NCBI GenBank assembly: GCA_964628435.1
Contig: CAZVON010000003.1
Coordinates: forward strand, 1-64,000
Source of the DNA: CAZVON01 sp964628435
GTDB lineage: Bacteria; Patescibacteriota; Microgenomatia; Levybacterales; UBA12049
DNA length: 64,000 nucleotides
Direction: 5' to 3'
In this document: positions 1 to 7,661 of the stretch, one piece after another
Layout: the number at the start of each line of letters is the position of its first letter
Numbering within the stretch: the stretch's first letter is position 1
Position numbers and translations under genes: made by a program
Notes under the pieces: generated by a model
Told to the model about the DNA's origin: nothing
The model's database searches: none
The model's input: only the letters and a program-made list of their open reading frames with translations

Positions 1-647
1 ATGGATTTACCAAAGGGACAGCAGAAAAACTCATAACCTCTGCAAATGCATCTCCGGGGAAACCACCCCATACAAAATTTGTCTGTGTCAGAGGTGGTAA
101 TGTACTGAGCACAACCGGTAGTGTTGTCCCATTATTCAAACATCTTATTAAGAATTATAATAAAGTTAGCATCACGAGTTCTGAAATGTCTCGCTATTTT
201 ATGCGGGTCAGCGAAGCAATAACGCTTGTGCTAAAGGCAACAGTCGAAGCAGTAGGGGGAGAAATTTTTGTCATGAAAATGCCGGGGGTAAAAATAACTG
301 ATCTTGCGGATACCATGATAGAACAACTTGGCAACGATGATACACAAAAAGAAAACATAGGTATACGGCCCGGAGAAAAACTTTATGAAATTCTTGTTTC
401 TAAAAATGAGGCACCACATACCGTTATAGACGGGCAATATTACGTAATATTACCAAACGGAATTGCAATGGACGAGCTATCCAAAAAATATAGCAGTTAT
501 TCAAAAATTGAAATGGAAGAATATAACTCGAAAAATACTCACCAACTCGATAAAAAAGGAATTCTTAAGCTTTTAGAAGAAGATGGCTGGCTTTCTATGG
601 ACAAGGAAGATATGTTTAGCTCTATTCTGTCCCCCTACAAAGAATAA
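1..647 (+). CDS. UDP-GlcNAc 4,6-dehydratase-like SDR (PseB/CapD type), C-terminal part
   Basis: The frame is open from base 3 to the TAA at 645-647, so this is the last ~214 residues of a gene that begins before the window. The segments RGGNVLSTTGSVVPLF and MSRYFMRVSEAITLVLKA, followed by GGEIFVMKMP and GIRPGEKLYE, match the conserved C-terminal half of CapD/FlaA1/PseB short-chain dehydratases, which act on UDP-GlcNAc to give 4-keto-6-deoxy sugars. An internal ATG at 186 would give a 153-residue product but would discard conserved sequence, so it is not the start. The NAD site and catalytic residues lie outside the window, so inverting or retaining type cannot be decided. It would feed amino or deoxy sugars to the glycan genes that follow. 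The next gene converges with no spacer. Confidence 0.8.
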   Translation, partial: GFTKGTAEKLITSANASPGKPPHTKFVCVRGGNVLSTTGSVVPLFKHLIKNYNKVSITSSEMSRYFMRVSEAITLVLKATVEAVGGEIFVMKMPGVKITDLADTMIEQLGNDDTQKENIGIRPGEKLYEILVSKNEAPHTVIDGQYYVILPNGIAMDELSKKYSSYSKIEMEEYNSKNTHQLDKKGILKLLEEDGWLSMDKEDMFSSILSPYKE

Positions 648-1589
648 CTAGCGCTTGATAGCCTTAAGTATCATAATATCTCCTAACTTCAGTTTGTCAA
701 TAAACCATTCCAAAGGATACAGTAAAAAGAATAACCATTGAAAATCTTCCGGAGCCACTTTTCTGCCCAGTAACGCACTCAGAGTGTATGCGATACTACC
801 AACCAAGCCCCCCGCAGAGCAAAATTCAATCGAAGGATTTAAAAAATTTTCTTTTTTTATAAGATTTCTTAAAGTAGTGGGGTAAAATAAAAATAAATGC
901 CTTGGAATATCCAGGTTGTACCAAAATTTTCTAAAAACAAAACTCGTTATACTGTCAACGTTGGGGGTTCCAAGAATGATTTCTCCTCCCGGTTTTAATT
1001 TTCTATAAATAAGTTTTATACATAATTCCGGATCATCCACATGCTCAATTACATGATAGAGTCGTATTACATCAAAATAATTATCTTCATATGTATTAAT
1101 TTCCTCAAACGAACCAAGACTTACGTTTTTTAATCCTCTTTTTTTAGCAACAGTAATTGCATTTTTATCTATTTCCAATCCAAAGACATCCCAGCCCAAC
1201 TTCTTAAGAAGAATTAAGGTGTCTCCTGTTCCACACCCAACATCGAGAATTTTTCCCTTTTTTTGTGTCGGCATAGCAGGAACATTACTAACAAGAAAAG
1301 AAAACAATCTGCTCAAAAAAGTAGGATTATGGTAATGATTAACAAGATATGATCGTAAAATATGAAATATACTCGTTGAATCTTCGTCTTGATAAGAATA
1401 GTATTTATTGCTCGGATAATGTCTTGCAAGCACCTCTTTTACAGGAATTGGATCTACAAAAACTAATCCACAATTTTTACATCTCATCGCTGTAAAATTA
1501 CCGGGAATTTCAAACATTCTGTCTTTAGTTTCAAACAAAAATTCAATTTTATTTTCCTTACAGGCTATGCAAGTCGTAGTTTTTTTCAT
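648..1589 (-). CDS. Zinc-ribbon class I SAM-dependent methyltransferase
   Basis: A 313-residue protein. The N-terminus has two CxxC pairs (Cys7/Cys10 and Cys37/Cys40), a small zinc-ribbon-like module. A Rossmann methyltransferase domain follows, with motif I ILDVGCGTG at 114-122, an acidic ribose-binding Glu after beta-2 (GLEID), and LYHVIEHVDDPE followed by LKPGGEIILGTPN. This arrangement is common in methyltransferases of glycan clusters (Methyltransf_23/11 type); the substrate is probably a sugar or lipid-linked sugar but cannot be read from sequence. The C-terminal ~80 residues are hydrophobic and may lie against the membrane. It is the last gene of the long minus-strand unit, one base after its upstream neighbour, and ends in TAG directly against the convergent TAA. 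Confidence 0.8.
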   Translation of the reverse strand: MKKTTTCIACKENKIEFLFETKDRMFEIPGNFTAMRCKNCGLVFVDPIPVKEVLARHYPSNKYYSYQDEDSTSIFHILRSYLVNHYHNPTFLSRLFSFLVSNVPAMPTQKKGKILDVGCGTGDTLILLKKLGWDVFGLEIDKNAITVAKKRGLKNVSLGSFEEINTYEDNYFDVIRLYHVIEHVDDPELCIKLIYRKLKPGGEIILGTPNVDSITSFVFRKFWYNLDIPRHLFLFYPTTLRNLIKKENFLNPSIEFCSAGGLVGSIAYTLSALLGRKVAPEDFQWLFFLLYPLEWFIDKLKLGDIMILKAIKR

Positions 1590-1590
1590 A

Positions 1591-3588
1591 TTAGTCTCTC
1601 TGCTTTGTAAATAATCTTAATTTTGCAACAGTTAAAATTGTAATAATAAAAACAACCACTGATAGAATAGTCGAGTTTAGATACGTTTGTGCTTGCGAAA
1701 AATAAATCACTCCTTGATAATTACCCGGTAACATTGACCCATAGACATTTTGCCCATTTTTGTTTTCGTGCGGAATCTCCTTACCGTCCAAGCTCATCTT
1801 CCAATATGGTGAAAATTTATCTGTAAATATAAGATTTGTCTGTGAATCCGTCTGAAAAGATATTCTGTACTCAACAGGCGAATCGGAATAAACAGACAGG
1901 TTTTGTCCATTCTCAAGATAGAAATGGGGTGAAAAAGATGAAAGTTCAAATACTTTAATTTTTCCAAAGCTTTTTACCAGCTTTAGATCCTGTATCCTTA
2001 AGACTTGTTCAACCGTTTGGGCATAGAGTCTTTCTGAATACTTACGATCTGCTACAAAGAGCTCTCCCGCATCATCATAGGGAATAATAATATACTTTGT
2101 TGAAAAGCCGGAGAGTTTATCTAATTCGCCGCTTTCTGACATCTTTTTTATTGCCGTTGCCGAATCACTTGCATTAAAAAACGCCATCGCATCAATAGGG
2201 GGGTGATTATTTGAATAAAATCCAAATTTATGCTGATGTGGCACCCAGAATACCCGAAAAAATTCAGGTTGAGAATATAAAAAATCCTTCAACTCTACAT
2301 ATTCATTTGATACTTTGCGATTACCAAATGTACCCCCCAATTGTCCGAGCCATAATGGGTGGATGGTGTACAATAAGAATGTAAAAAATAACCCATAGAG
2401 AGCAAAGACCCATTTTATCTCTCTTATTTTTTGAGCAAATAGATAAAATGCCATTGGTATGAGCATTGAAAACGCCAGCGAGGTCACCATATAAAACTTT
2501 GTGGGATCCCTAAAAAAAGAGAATCCGGGAATAGTATTATATAGCCAGATATTTACCTCTCCAAACGGCGCCTGTGTGCCTTTTGATAAAAAAGCACCCA
2601 CGATAACCATCACAGAACAATAAAGGACCGACAGGATAAGTTTTTTATTCTGAGTTTTTATTAAAAATATCAGTGGAGAAAAAGCCAAAACAGGAAAGAT
2701 TAAAAATTCGGGTTTCATAAAATATACTTTTCCAAAAATGTTTTCCGGCCAGTTGGGATGAAGAAGAGAAAATGCCTGAGAAAATGTCGCAAACGATAAA
2801 AATTCAAATAATTTCGGTGAAACGTATCCGTAATAAACCAAATCAGCAGGATTTTGTCGATATATAAGAAGAGGAAAAATCCAATATGCTTGAAGAAGAA
2901 ATGTAATTCCAAAAGCTCCTCCTAAAAAAAGAAAACTTCTCAATATTGTCTTTTTTACAACAGCAAAATTAACGATAAGATTAATAGGGATATACAAACC
3001 CAACATCATAAGCGTTACAAAGGATATACGGGCATCAAACATAAGTTGAATCGCAAGACACACGCTGCTTACTAAGAGATAGTAAGCGTTTTGATTCCTT
3101 ATTAGTAAAATAAAACTACCTACCACAAAAGGAGCAAGAGAATATGCCAAAGCAATTCCCATTTGTCCTCCGCCAACCATCATAATCGTATGTGTATTGA
3201 CTGTATATAAAAAACTGCTTATTGCTGCCTGGAAAGTGTTAGTGCTTGGAAATAGTACGCGAAGCAAAAAACGTGAAGAAAAAATTGAGGCAACAATATA
3301 CAAACCAAAAAAGAAAATTATATAAACTATTTCCCATGGTATATGAAAAGTATTTACAAAAAGAGCTACAATAAAATACAAATAACTATCCAAAGCATAT
3401 GAAATTGCTTGACCTCCCAAACCATTGCCATGATAAGTCAACCAGGAAGGCGTTAGGAATGAAAATTCACTGAGGGTTTCTGAATAAAAATATGGCCAAT
3501 CTCCTCCAATGATGTGACCATTCAAAAACCATGTTCTGAAAAGAAATATAATTGGAATGACCAAAAGTATGTTACTTATCTTTTTCAT
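1591..3588 (-). CDS. GT-C-like polytopic membrane protein with extracytoplasmic C-terminal domain (YfhO/AftD-like)
   Basis: About 665 residues from the ATG at 3588. An upstream ATG at 3654 would add a 22-residue tail lying inside the preceding gene, so the inner start (MKKISNILL) is preferred; it overlaps the previous gene by 17 bases. One N-terminal helix is followed by a loop with GGDWPYFYSE, where the Asp sits as in GT-C glycosyltransferases, then about ten further helices. GFSFFRDPTKF is the equivalent of the FRNF motif in the larger neighbours. A soluble beta-rich region of about 200 residues contains FSPYWKMSLDG, like the GW.v.vDG segment of YfhO proteins, and a final helix closes the protein. 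Likely role: transfer of sugars from a polyprenyl-phosphate donor, or another step of surface-glycan assembly. Substrate unknown. Confidence 0.6.
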   Translation of the reverse strand: MKKISNILLVIPIIFLFRTWFLNGHIIGGDWPYFYSETLSEFSFLTPSWLTYHGNGLGGQAISYALDSYLYFIVALFVNTFHIPWEIVYIIFFFGLYIVASIFSSRFLLRVLFPSTNTFQAAISSFLYTVNTHTIMMVGGGQMGIALAYSLAPFVVGSFILLIRNQNAYYLLVSSVCLAIQLMFDARISFVTLMMLGLYIPINLIVNFAVVKKTILRSFLFLGGAFGITFLLQAYWIFPLLIYRQNPADLVYYGYVSPKLFEFLSFATFSQAFSLLHPNWPENIFGKVYFMKPEFLIFPVLAFSPLIFLIKTQNKKLILSVLYCSVMVIVGAFLSKGTQAPFGEVNIWLYNTIPGFSFFRDPTKFYMVTSLAFSMLIPMAFYLFAQKIREIKWVFALYGLFFTFLLYTIHPLWLGQLGGTFGNRKVSNEYVELKDFLYSQPEFFRVFWVPHQHKFGFYSNNHPPIDAMAFFNASDSATAIKKMSESGELDKLSGFSTKYIIIPYDDAGELFVADRKYSERLYAQTVEQVLRIQDLKLVKSFGKIKVFELSSFSPHFYLENGQNLSVYSDSPVEYRISFQTDSQTNLIFTDKFSPYWKMSLDGKEIPHENKNGQNVYGSMLPGNYQGVIYFSQAQTYLNSTILSVVVFIITILTVAKLRLFTKQRD

Positions 3589-5236
3589 TCTGAAGAAGAA
3601 GAAAAACGTAATAAACAAGAAGTACAAGAAATGAAAAAAACGACACAGCGACAAAAATATAAAAAAGTCGTTGTGTTCTCATTTCAAGAATAAGAGTATA
3701 TGATGTTCTACTATTCATTTCCTCTGGTCTAATAATCCATGCATTTGCATACCCATTCGCTCTTACATGCTTGTGTTGCGCCACCGTGCTTTTTCCCCAT
3801 GAATCGAAAAGTGATCGTGTCACAAATCTATTTCCGTGTTGTCCTTCTTGTATTTTTCCATTAAAGTAAGAATCTGTTATTGTGTAAATAAAATCATCTT
3901 CTTTTATAAAAAGGTTCACGATTGCCTTTCCCATATTTGCTATTACTCGCTCGATGGTGTTCTGAAAATCATATACTTCATTAGAAGAATCATACAGTCT
4001 CCAATTGCTATTAAATGCCTCTTGAAAAACAATTGTATATGGTTTATAAGCTTCAGCTACTGATATTACGTATTTTGTGGGATTTATTTTCGTGAAAGTA
4101 ATCTTAGGCAAATCTTTCAATTCGTTTGTTTGAGTTTTAACAATCTTTCTTAATGCAATCTTTGGATTTCTTACTTTAACCACAGATAGATTCCGTATTT
4201 GTATATGGGTATTTTTCCTACTATTACTTGATAAAACTTGCAGAAATCCATTTTCTGAAAACTTACCCGAAGATACAACTGATTGAGTTTTTTTCCAATC
4301 ACTCGAATTAAGAATTTTTTCTAGAAATAATTCTCCTTGCACCGGTATACCAGTGCCTTTTCTAGATTTATTGTCAAAAATTCTAAACCGAAAGTCAGTC
4401 CCGAAAGTCAAATATTCAAATGTTACCACATATTGCTGTTCTGCTCTCCATTGCGGAATTTCTTTAACAAGTCCCCCAGAACCATCGATAGTCACATTAA
4501 GCATATCTAAATCTGTGACATTATTTGCAGTTTTTACATTCCCCAATGCATCCCAATCTGAGTTATTTACTAGATTATACAAAGGAAGCTTTAAAACAAT
4601 ATCTCGCAATTCTGTTGAAGAAAGATCAATGAAACCAAATGAAACCATATTGTTGGAAACATTTTTCGAAACTGGTGTTAAGACATTATTATCAATAAGT
4701 ATTTGAGAATTTACTAATTCATCAAGAGAATTTTCTTTGTCTTGAACTATTAATTCGTAGTCTCCTTTTAACCATGTGGGCTTATTAACTTTATAGGTCA
4801 GACTCGAAGAGTCATAAGGACGTAATGCGAGCTTGTCGCTAAGTGAATCAAAAGTATTATTTACATACACTAATAAAGCTGCTTTTTCTTTTTCAGTCTT
4901 GTTTCCTTTTCTAACCCTATCAATCAACGTCACCCTGTGTTGATTTATTTGTTCATTTATTTTTACTTTATCAACATATAGCATTGCTTTTGAAGAATTG
5001 GTTTTATTGACCCACTTGATTAACTGAAGCATCTCATTCTTATATCGCAACAAAGCAATATTCCAACTTTTAAACCTATACCACTTATGAATTTCCCAAA
5101 TATTAGGTTCAGTCCATTTACGATCTCCCAAAGCCATATTGTCTCCAAATTGATCAAGTTCTGAAGCTCGCTTTGATAAATGATATAAGGACAAATTCAA
5201 AAATTCATCATGCACATTCCGTACTCGCCAAAGCAT
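3572..5236 (-). CDS. C-terminal half of an amber-split AftD/YfhO-like membrane protein
   Basis: A 554-residue frame that starts with ATG only two codons after the TAG ending the upstream frame, in the same phase. The protein is therefore the continuation of the gene at 5243-7288. It is soluble apart from a helix near the end. The middle (about residues 200-350) looks like a carbohydrate-binding-type beta domain. The last ~170 residues match the ends of the proteins at 7662 and 10090: KINPTKYVISV, then SNWRLY, then NGYANAWIIRPEEM, then a terminal helix. On its own it lacks the membrane catalytic portion. It could be made by re-initiation, by readthrough, or not at all if the TAG is a real nonsense mutation; a base-calling error would restore a protein of about 1,238 codons. 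Confidence 0.55.
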   Translation of the reverse strand: MLWRVRNVHDEFLNLSLYHLSKRASELDQFGDNMALGDRKWTEPNIWEIHKWYRFKSWNIALLRYKNEMLQLIKWVNKTNSSKAMLYVDKVKINEQINQHRVTLIDRVRKGNKTEKEKAALLVYVNNTFDSLSDKLALRPYDSSSLTYKVNKPTWLKGDYELIVQDKENSLDELVNSQILIDNNVLTPVSKNVSNNMVSFGFIDLSSTELRDIVLKLPLYNLVNNSDWDALGNVKTANNVTDLDMLNVTIDGSGGLVKEIPQWRAEQQYVVTFEYLTFGTDFRFRIFDNKSRKGTGIPVQGELFLEKILNSSDWKKTQSVVSSGKFSENGFLQVLSSNSRKNTHIQIRNLSVVKVRNPKIALRKIVKTQTNELKDLPKITFTKINPTKYVISVAEAYKPYTIVFQEAFNSNWRLYDSSNEVYDFQNTIERVIANMGKAIVNLFIKEDDFIYTITDSYFNGKIQEGQHGNRFVTRSLFDSWGKSTVAQHKHVRANGYANAWIIRPEEMNSRTSYTLILEMRTQRLFYIFVAVSFFSFLVLLVYYVFLLLQNEKDK

Positions 5237-5242
5237 AAATTT

Positions 5243-7288
5243 CTATCGGAGATACACAAACGGATATATAAAATTATCAAAACTAACAGAAATAAAAGGA
5301 TTGTGTTTATGAAGATGAAAATTATTAAAAATTACAAGAAAAGGGTTGTCATTTTCTGCTTCCAAAATAATATTTTCGGAATCAGATCGGGAATTTATCA
5401 CATCTAAAAAAGCTGTTCTCAATGGAAAGTCATTAATCGCTGGCCAAAGAGGGGTATATAAGGGTTCTCGTGTGTAAACAACATTGCTTGTTAAATAGAT
5501 ATGTGGTAAGAAAACATCTTTTTGGACCGGATATATATGGAAATTATTCCCAAAACCAATTTTGTTCGAAAAATCAAGGGGAAGACTGTTTATAATTTTT
5601 TTATATTCTTCTTGGGTATCTGGCAAATACTGCTTTACATAATCATATGGATAATCAGGGAAGTAATTATCGTATATTCTTTTATCGGAGTTGTAAACAA
5701 CATACTTGATGTTTGTGTAAGAAAATAATTTTCTTATTGAATGATAATCTTTCTCTTTAATGGCATTTACAAAGAAATCTCCAAAAGGAGCAAAACCTTC
5801 ATAACCAGTATAATCATTTTTCCCGACGAGATAAGAAAACAAAGAAGGTCCCACGTATGCTCCTTTTTCGTCCTTTCCAGAGACCACTTGATACCCAGGG
5901 CCTGTAAGTGGTAGCGTCAAGGTTTTGGCATCTATAGGAGATTTTGCAATAAAATCAAGTGTCTGCTCAAATAGCGGATCCATCTTAAAAACAGCACTTA
6001 TTTTCGATTGATGATGAATTGTATTAAATTTTTCGCCGATAAGGAATGAAAAAGAATTAAGAAAAATAATAGTTGCTATTATGAGACATAATGCAAATTT
6101 GTACTTTAGTTTTATTCGGTTTAAAACTATCGCAAGACATTGTCCGAATAATATGGTATAAAAGAATGCAAACGCGAACGCCCATTGTCCATAAAAATTT
6201 CTAAACATCTTAAAACCAGGAATATAAAAAAGCGACTTATAAAAGAAAAACCCCGTATCGGTAATATTAGCAGTAGCAAAAAAAAGAACAATTAAAAAAA
6301 CGAAAGCTGTGATTAAAATCGTTTTAGATTTGTTATAAAACAAACCAAGTAATATAATAAAAGGAAATAGTAGGTGCATAAAGAAAAGAATATTTATTTT
6401 TTGCAATTGAGGTAAACCCATAAAGCCGGTTGAAACTTTTACACTAGGAGCAATGGCTGTAAAATAATCGAGTCCCCTTGAGAATTTGGTTTGATCAGAA
6501 AAAACAGATGCGCTAACATCGCTTCCAAATGAAAGGATTCCTATCAAATGGGGAACTATATGAAACGCTTGTAATAGAATAAAAAGCACTACTCCCCAAG
6601 CTATTTTTATAAGTGGAATTTTTTGCTCTCGGATATATTTTGTATACAAAACAATAAACACTAATGAAACAGGGTAAAAAGCAAAAAAAGGAGGGGCAGC
6701 CGCGTACGAAAAACCTATAGAAAAAATAAAAGTTAAAACTAAAAGACCAATAAGATACTTTTTGCTATCAGCAACAAAGAATTTAAGCGTTAAATAAAAG
6801 AAAAGTGGATTAAAAAATACTTGCATATGAGAAAGTATTGACCTCTCCCATCCACTATTTATTAATATCGGAGACAAAGAATAGAGCAATCCAGCAACAA
6901 TTGCAGAACACTCAGTAACGAAATCTTTGTATCGAAGTGTTTTCGAATACAATAATTCCTTTACAATAAGATAACAAAAAACAAATCCTAAGCTTATTTT
7001 TACCCCATTTATTATTGAAATTAAATTTGTAGTTGAAAAAAATTGCTTTATCCCCACAAGTACTAACATAAAAGGAAGCGAATAATAACTAATTGCATTT
7101 CCTCCAATGCCGGAAGATACAATGTTATATAAAACATGTGCATGTATATACGAAACCGGATCATAGAAGTAGAGTCTTGAAGAATCTCCTCCGAGGTCCA
7201 TCCCTCCACTCTCTACCCAAAAAAATGGGACAATAAATAATGCTACAGCAATAGTTAAAACAATGATCGCATATCTTGAAATTTTCAT
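5243..7288 (-). CDS. N-terminal, membrane half of an amber-split AftD/YfhO-like GT-C protein
   Basis: A 681-residue frame ending at TAG (5243-5245). The N-terminal helix is followed by a loop with GGDSSRLYFYDP (Asp35), shared with the proteins at 7662 and 10090 and placed like a GT-C catalytic acid. There are about eleven helices, and GFKMFRNFYGQW lies before the last ones. An extracytoplasmic segment follows (YTGYEGFAPFGDFF, then VFLPHIYLTSNVVY). It stops where its paralogues continue into the conserved NGYANAW-containing domain, which is encoded after the TAG in the same frame. Its ATG overlaps the stop of the upstream small gene in an ATGA junction, indicating translational coupling. Probably an outer-face glycosyltransferase of the surface glycan; the acceptor is unknown. 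Confidence 0.6.
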   Translation of the reverse strand: MKISRYAIIVLTIAVALFIVPFFWVESGGMDLGGDSSRLYFYDPVSYIHAHVLYNIVSSGIGGNAISYYSLPFMLVLVGIKQFFSTTNLISIINGVKISLGFVFCYLIVKELLYSKTLRYKDFVTECSAIVAGLLYSLSPILINSGWERSILSHMQVFFNPLFFYLTLKFFVADSKKYLIGLLVLTFIFSIGFSYAAAPPFFAFYPVSLVFIVLYTKYIREQKIPLIKIAWGVVLFILLQAFHIVPHLIGILSFGSDVSASVFSDQTKFSRGLDYFTAIAPSVKVSTGFMGLPQLQKINILFFMHLLFPFIILLGLFYNKSKTILITAFVFLIVLFFATANITDTGFFFYKSLFYIPGFKMFRNFYGQWAFAFAFFYTILFGQCLAIVLNRIKLKYKFALCLIIATIIFLNSFSFLIGEKFNTIHHQSKISAVFKMDPLFEQTLDFIAKSPIDAKTLTLPLTGPGYQVVSGKDEKGAYVGPSLFSYLVGKNDYTGYEGFAPFGDFFVNAIKEKDYHSIRKLFSYTNIKYVVYNSDKRIYDNYFPDYPYDYVKQYLPDTQEEYKKIINSLPLDFSNKIGFGNNFHIYPVQKDVFLPHIYLTSNVVYTREPLYTPLWPAINDFPLRTAFLDVINSRSDSENIILEAENDNPFLVIFNNFHLHKHNPFISVSFDNFIYPFVYLR

Positions 7289-7632
7289 TTTTTAAACTGT
7301 TGAAAAACACCGATGAGAAGTAGAAAAAATAACCAAACAGCTGCTTTCTCTGCATTAACCGATGGTCCACTTATAATATATATCGTAGACATAAGTCCAA
7401 GAATTAAAAAAGAGATTAAGAATGTTGTTCTGTCGGTTAGTTTATAAAAAACTGTACAAAATATATATAGTATAAGAATAGGGAATATTCTTAGGTCCGA
7501 GCTGTCACCCCAGAATAAAATATCTGCTATTATTGACAAGATAAGAATTGTTATTACTGATTGTTTATTTTTGTGCAAAAATAGACCCACGCGTCTTTGA
7601 TAATCTCCTGAATTGCTCATATAAACCAACAT
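7285..7632 (-). CDS. Small membrane protein of unknown function
   Basis: 115 residues, or 111 if the second ATG at 7620 is used. I do not recognise a family. A basic N-terminal stretch (QRRVGLFLHKNK) is followed by about four hydrophobic segments that fill the rest of the protein. There is a conserved-looking turn IISGPSVNAEKAA before the last helix. It lies between two members of the giant GT-C family and is coupled to the downstream one by a 4-base ATGA overlap, so it is probably made in proportion to it. It could be an accessory subunit, or a degraded remnant of a longer membrane protein; the intact overlap and clean ends favour a real gene. Confidence 0.55.
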   Translation of the reverse strand: MLVYMSNSGDYQRRVGLFLHKNKQSVITILILSIIADILFWGDSSDLRIFPILILYIFCTVFYKLTDRTTFLISFLILGLMSTIYIISGPSVNAEKAAVWLFFLLLIGVFQQFKK

Positions 7633-7661
7633 AAAAAAAACTTACTAATAATCTTGGTTCC

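Noticed and set aside
4353..4706. Small plus-strand open frames opposite the large minus-strand genes (for example here and at 24086-24331 on the other strand)
   Set aside because: They lie wholly within well-supported genes, lack recognisable motifs and follow from the codon pattern of the opposite strand.
3572..7288. Alternative genetic code reading TAG (or TGA) as sense, as an explanation for the split gene
   Set aside because: TAG ends other complete genes (648, 20537, 26635-26637) and TGA ends several (7285, 12631, 13874, 18105) at natural C-termini, so the standard code holds.
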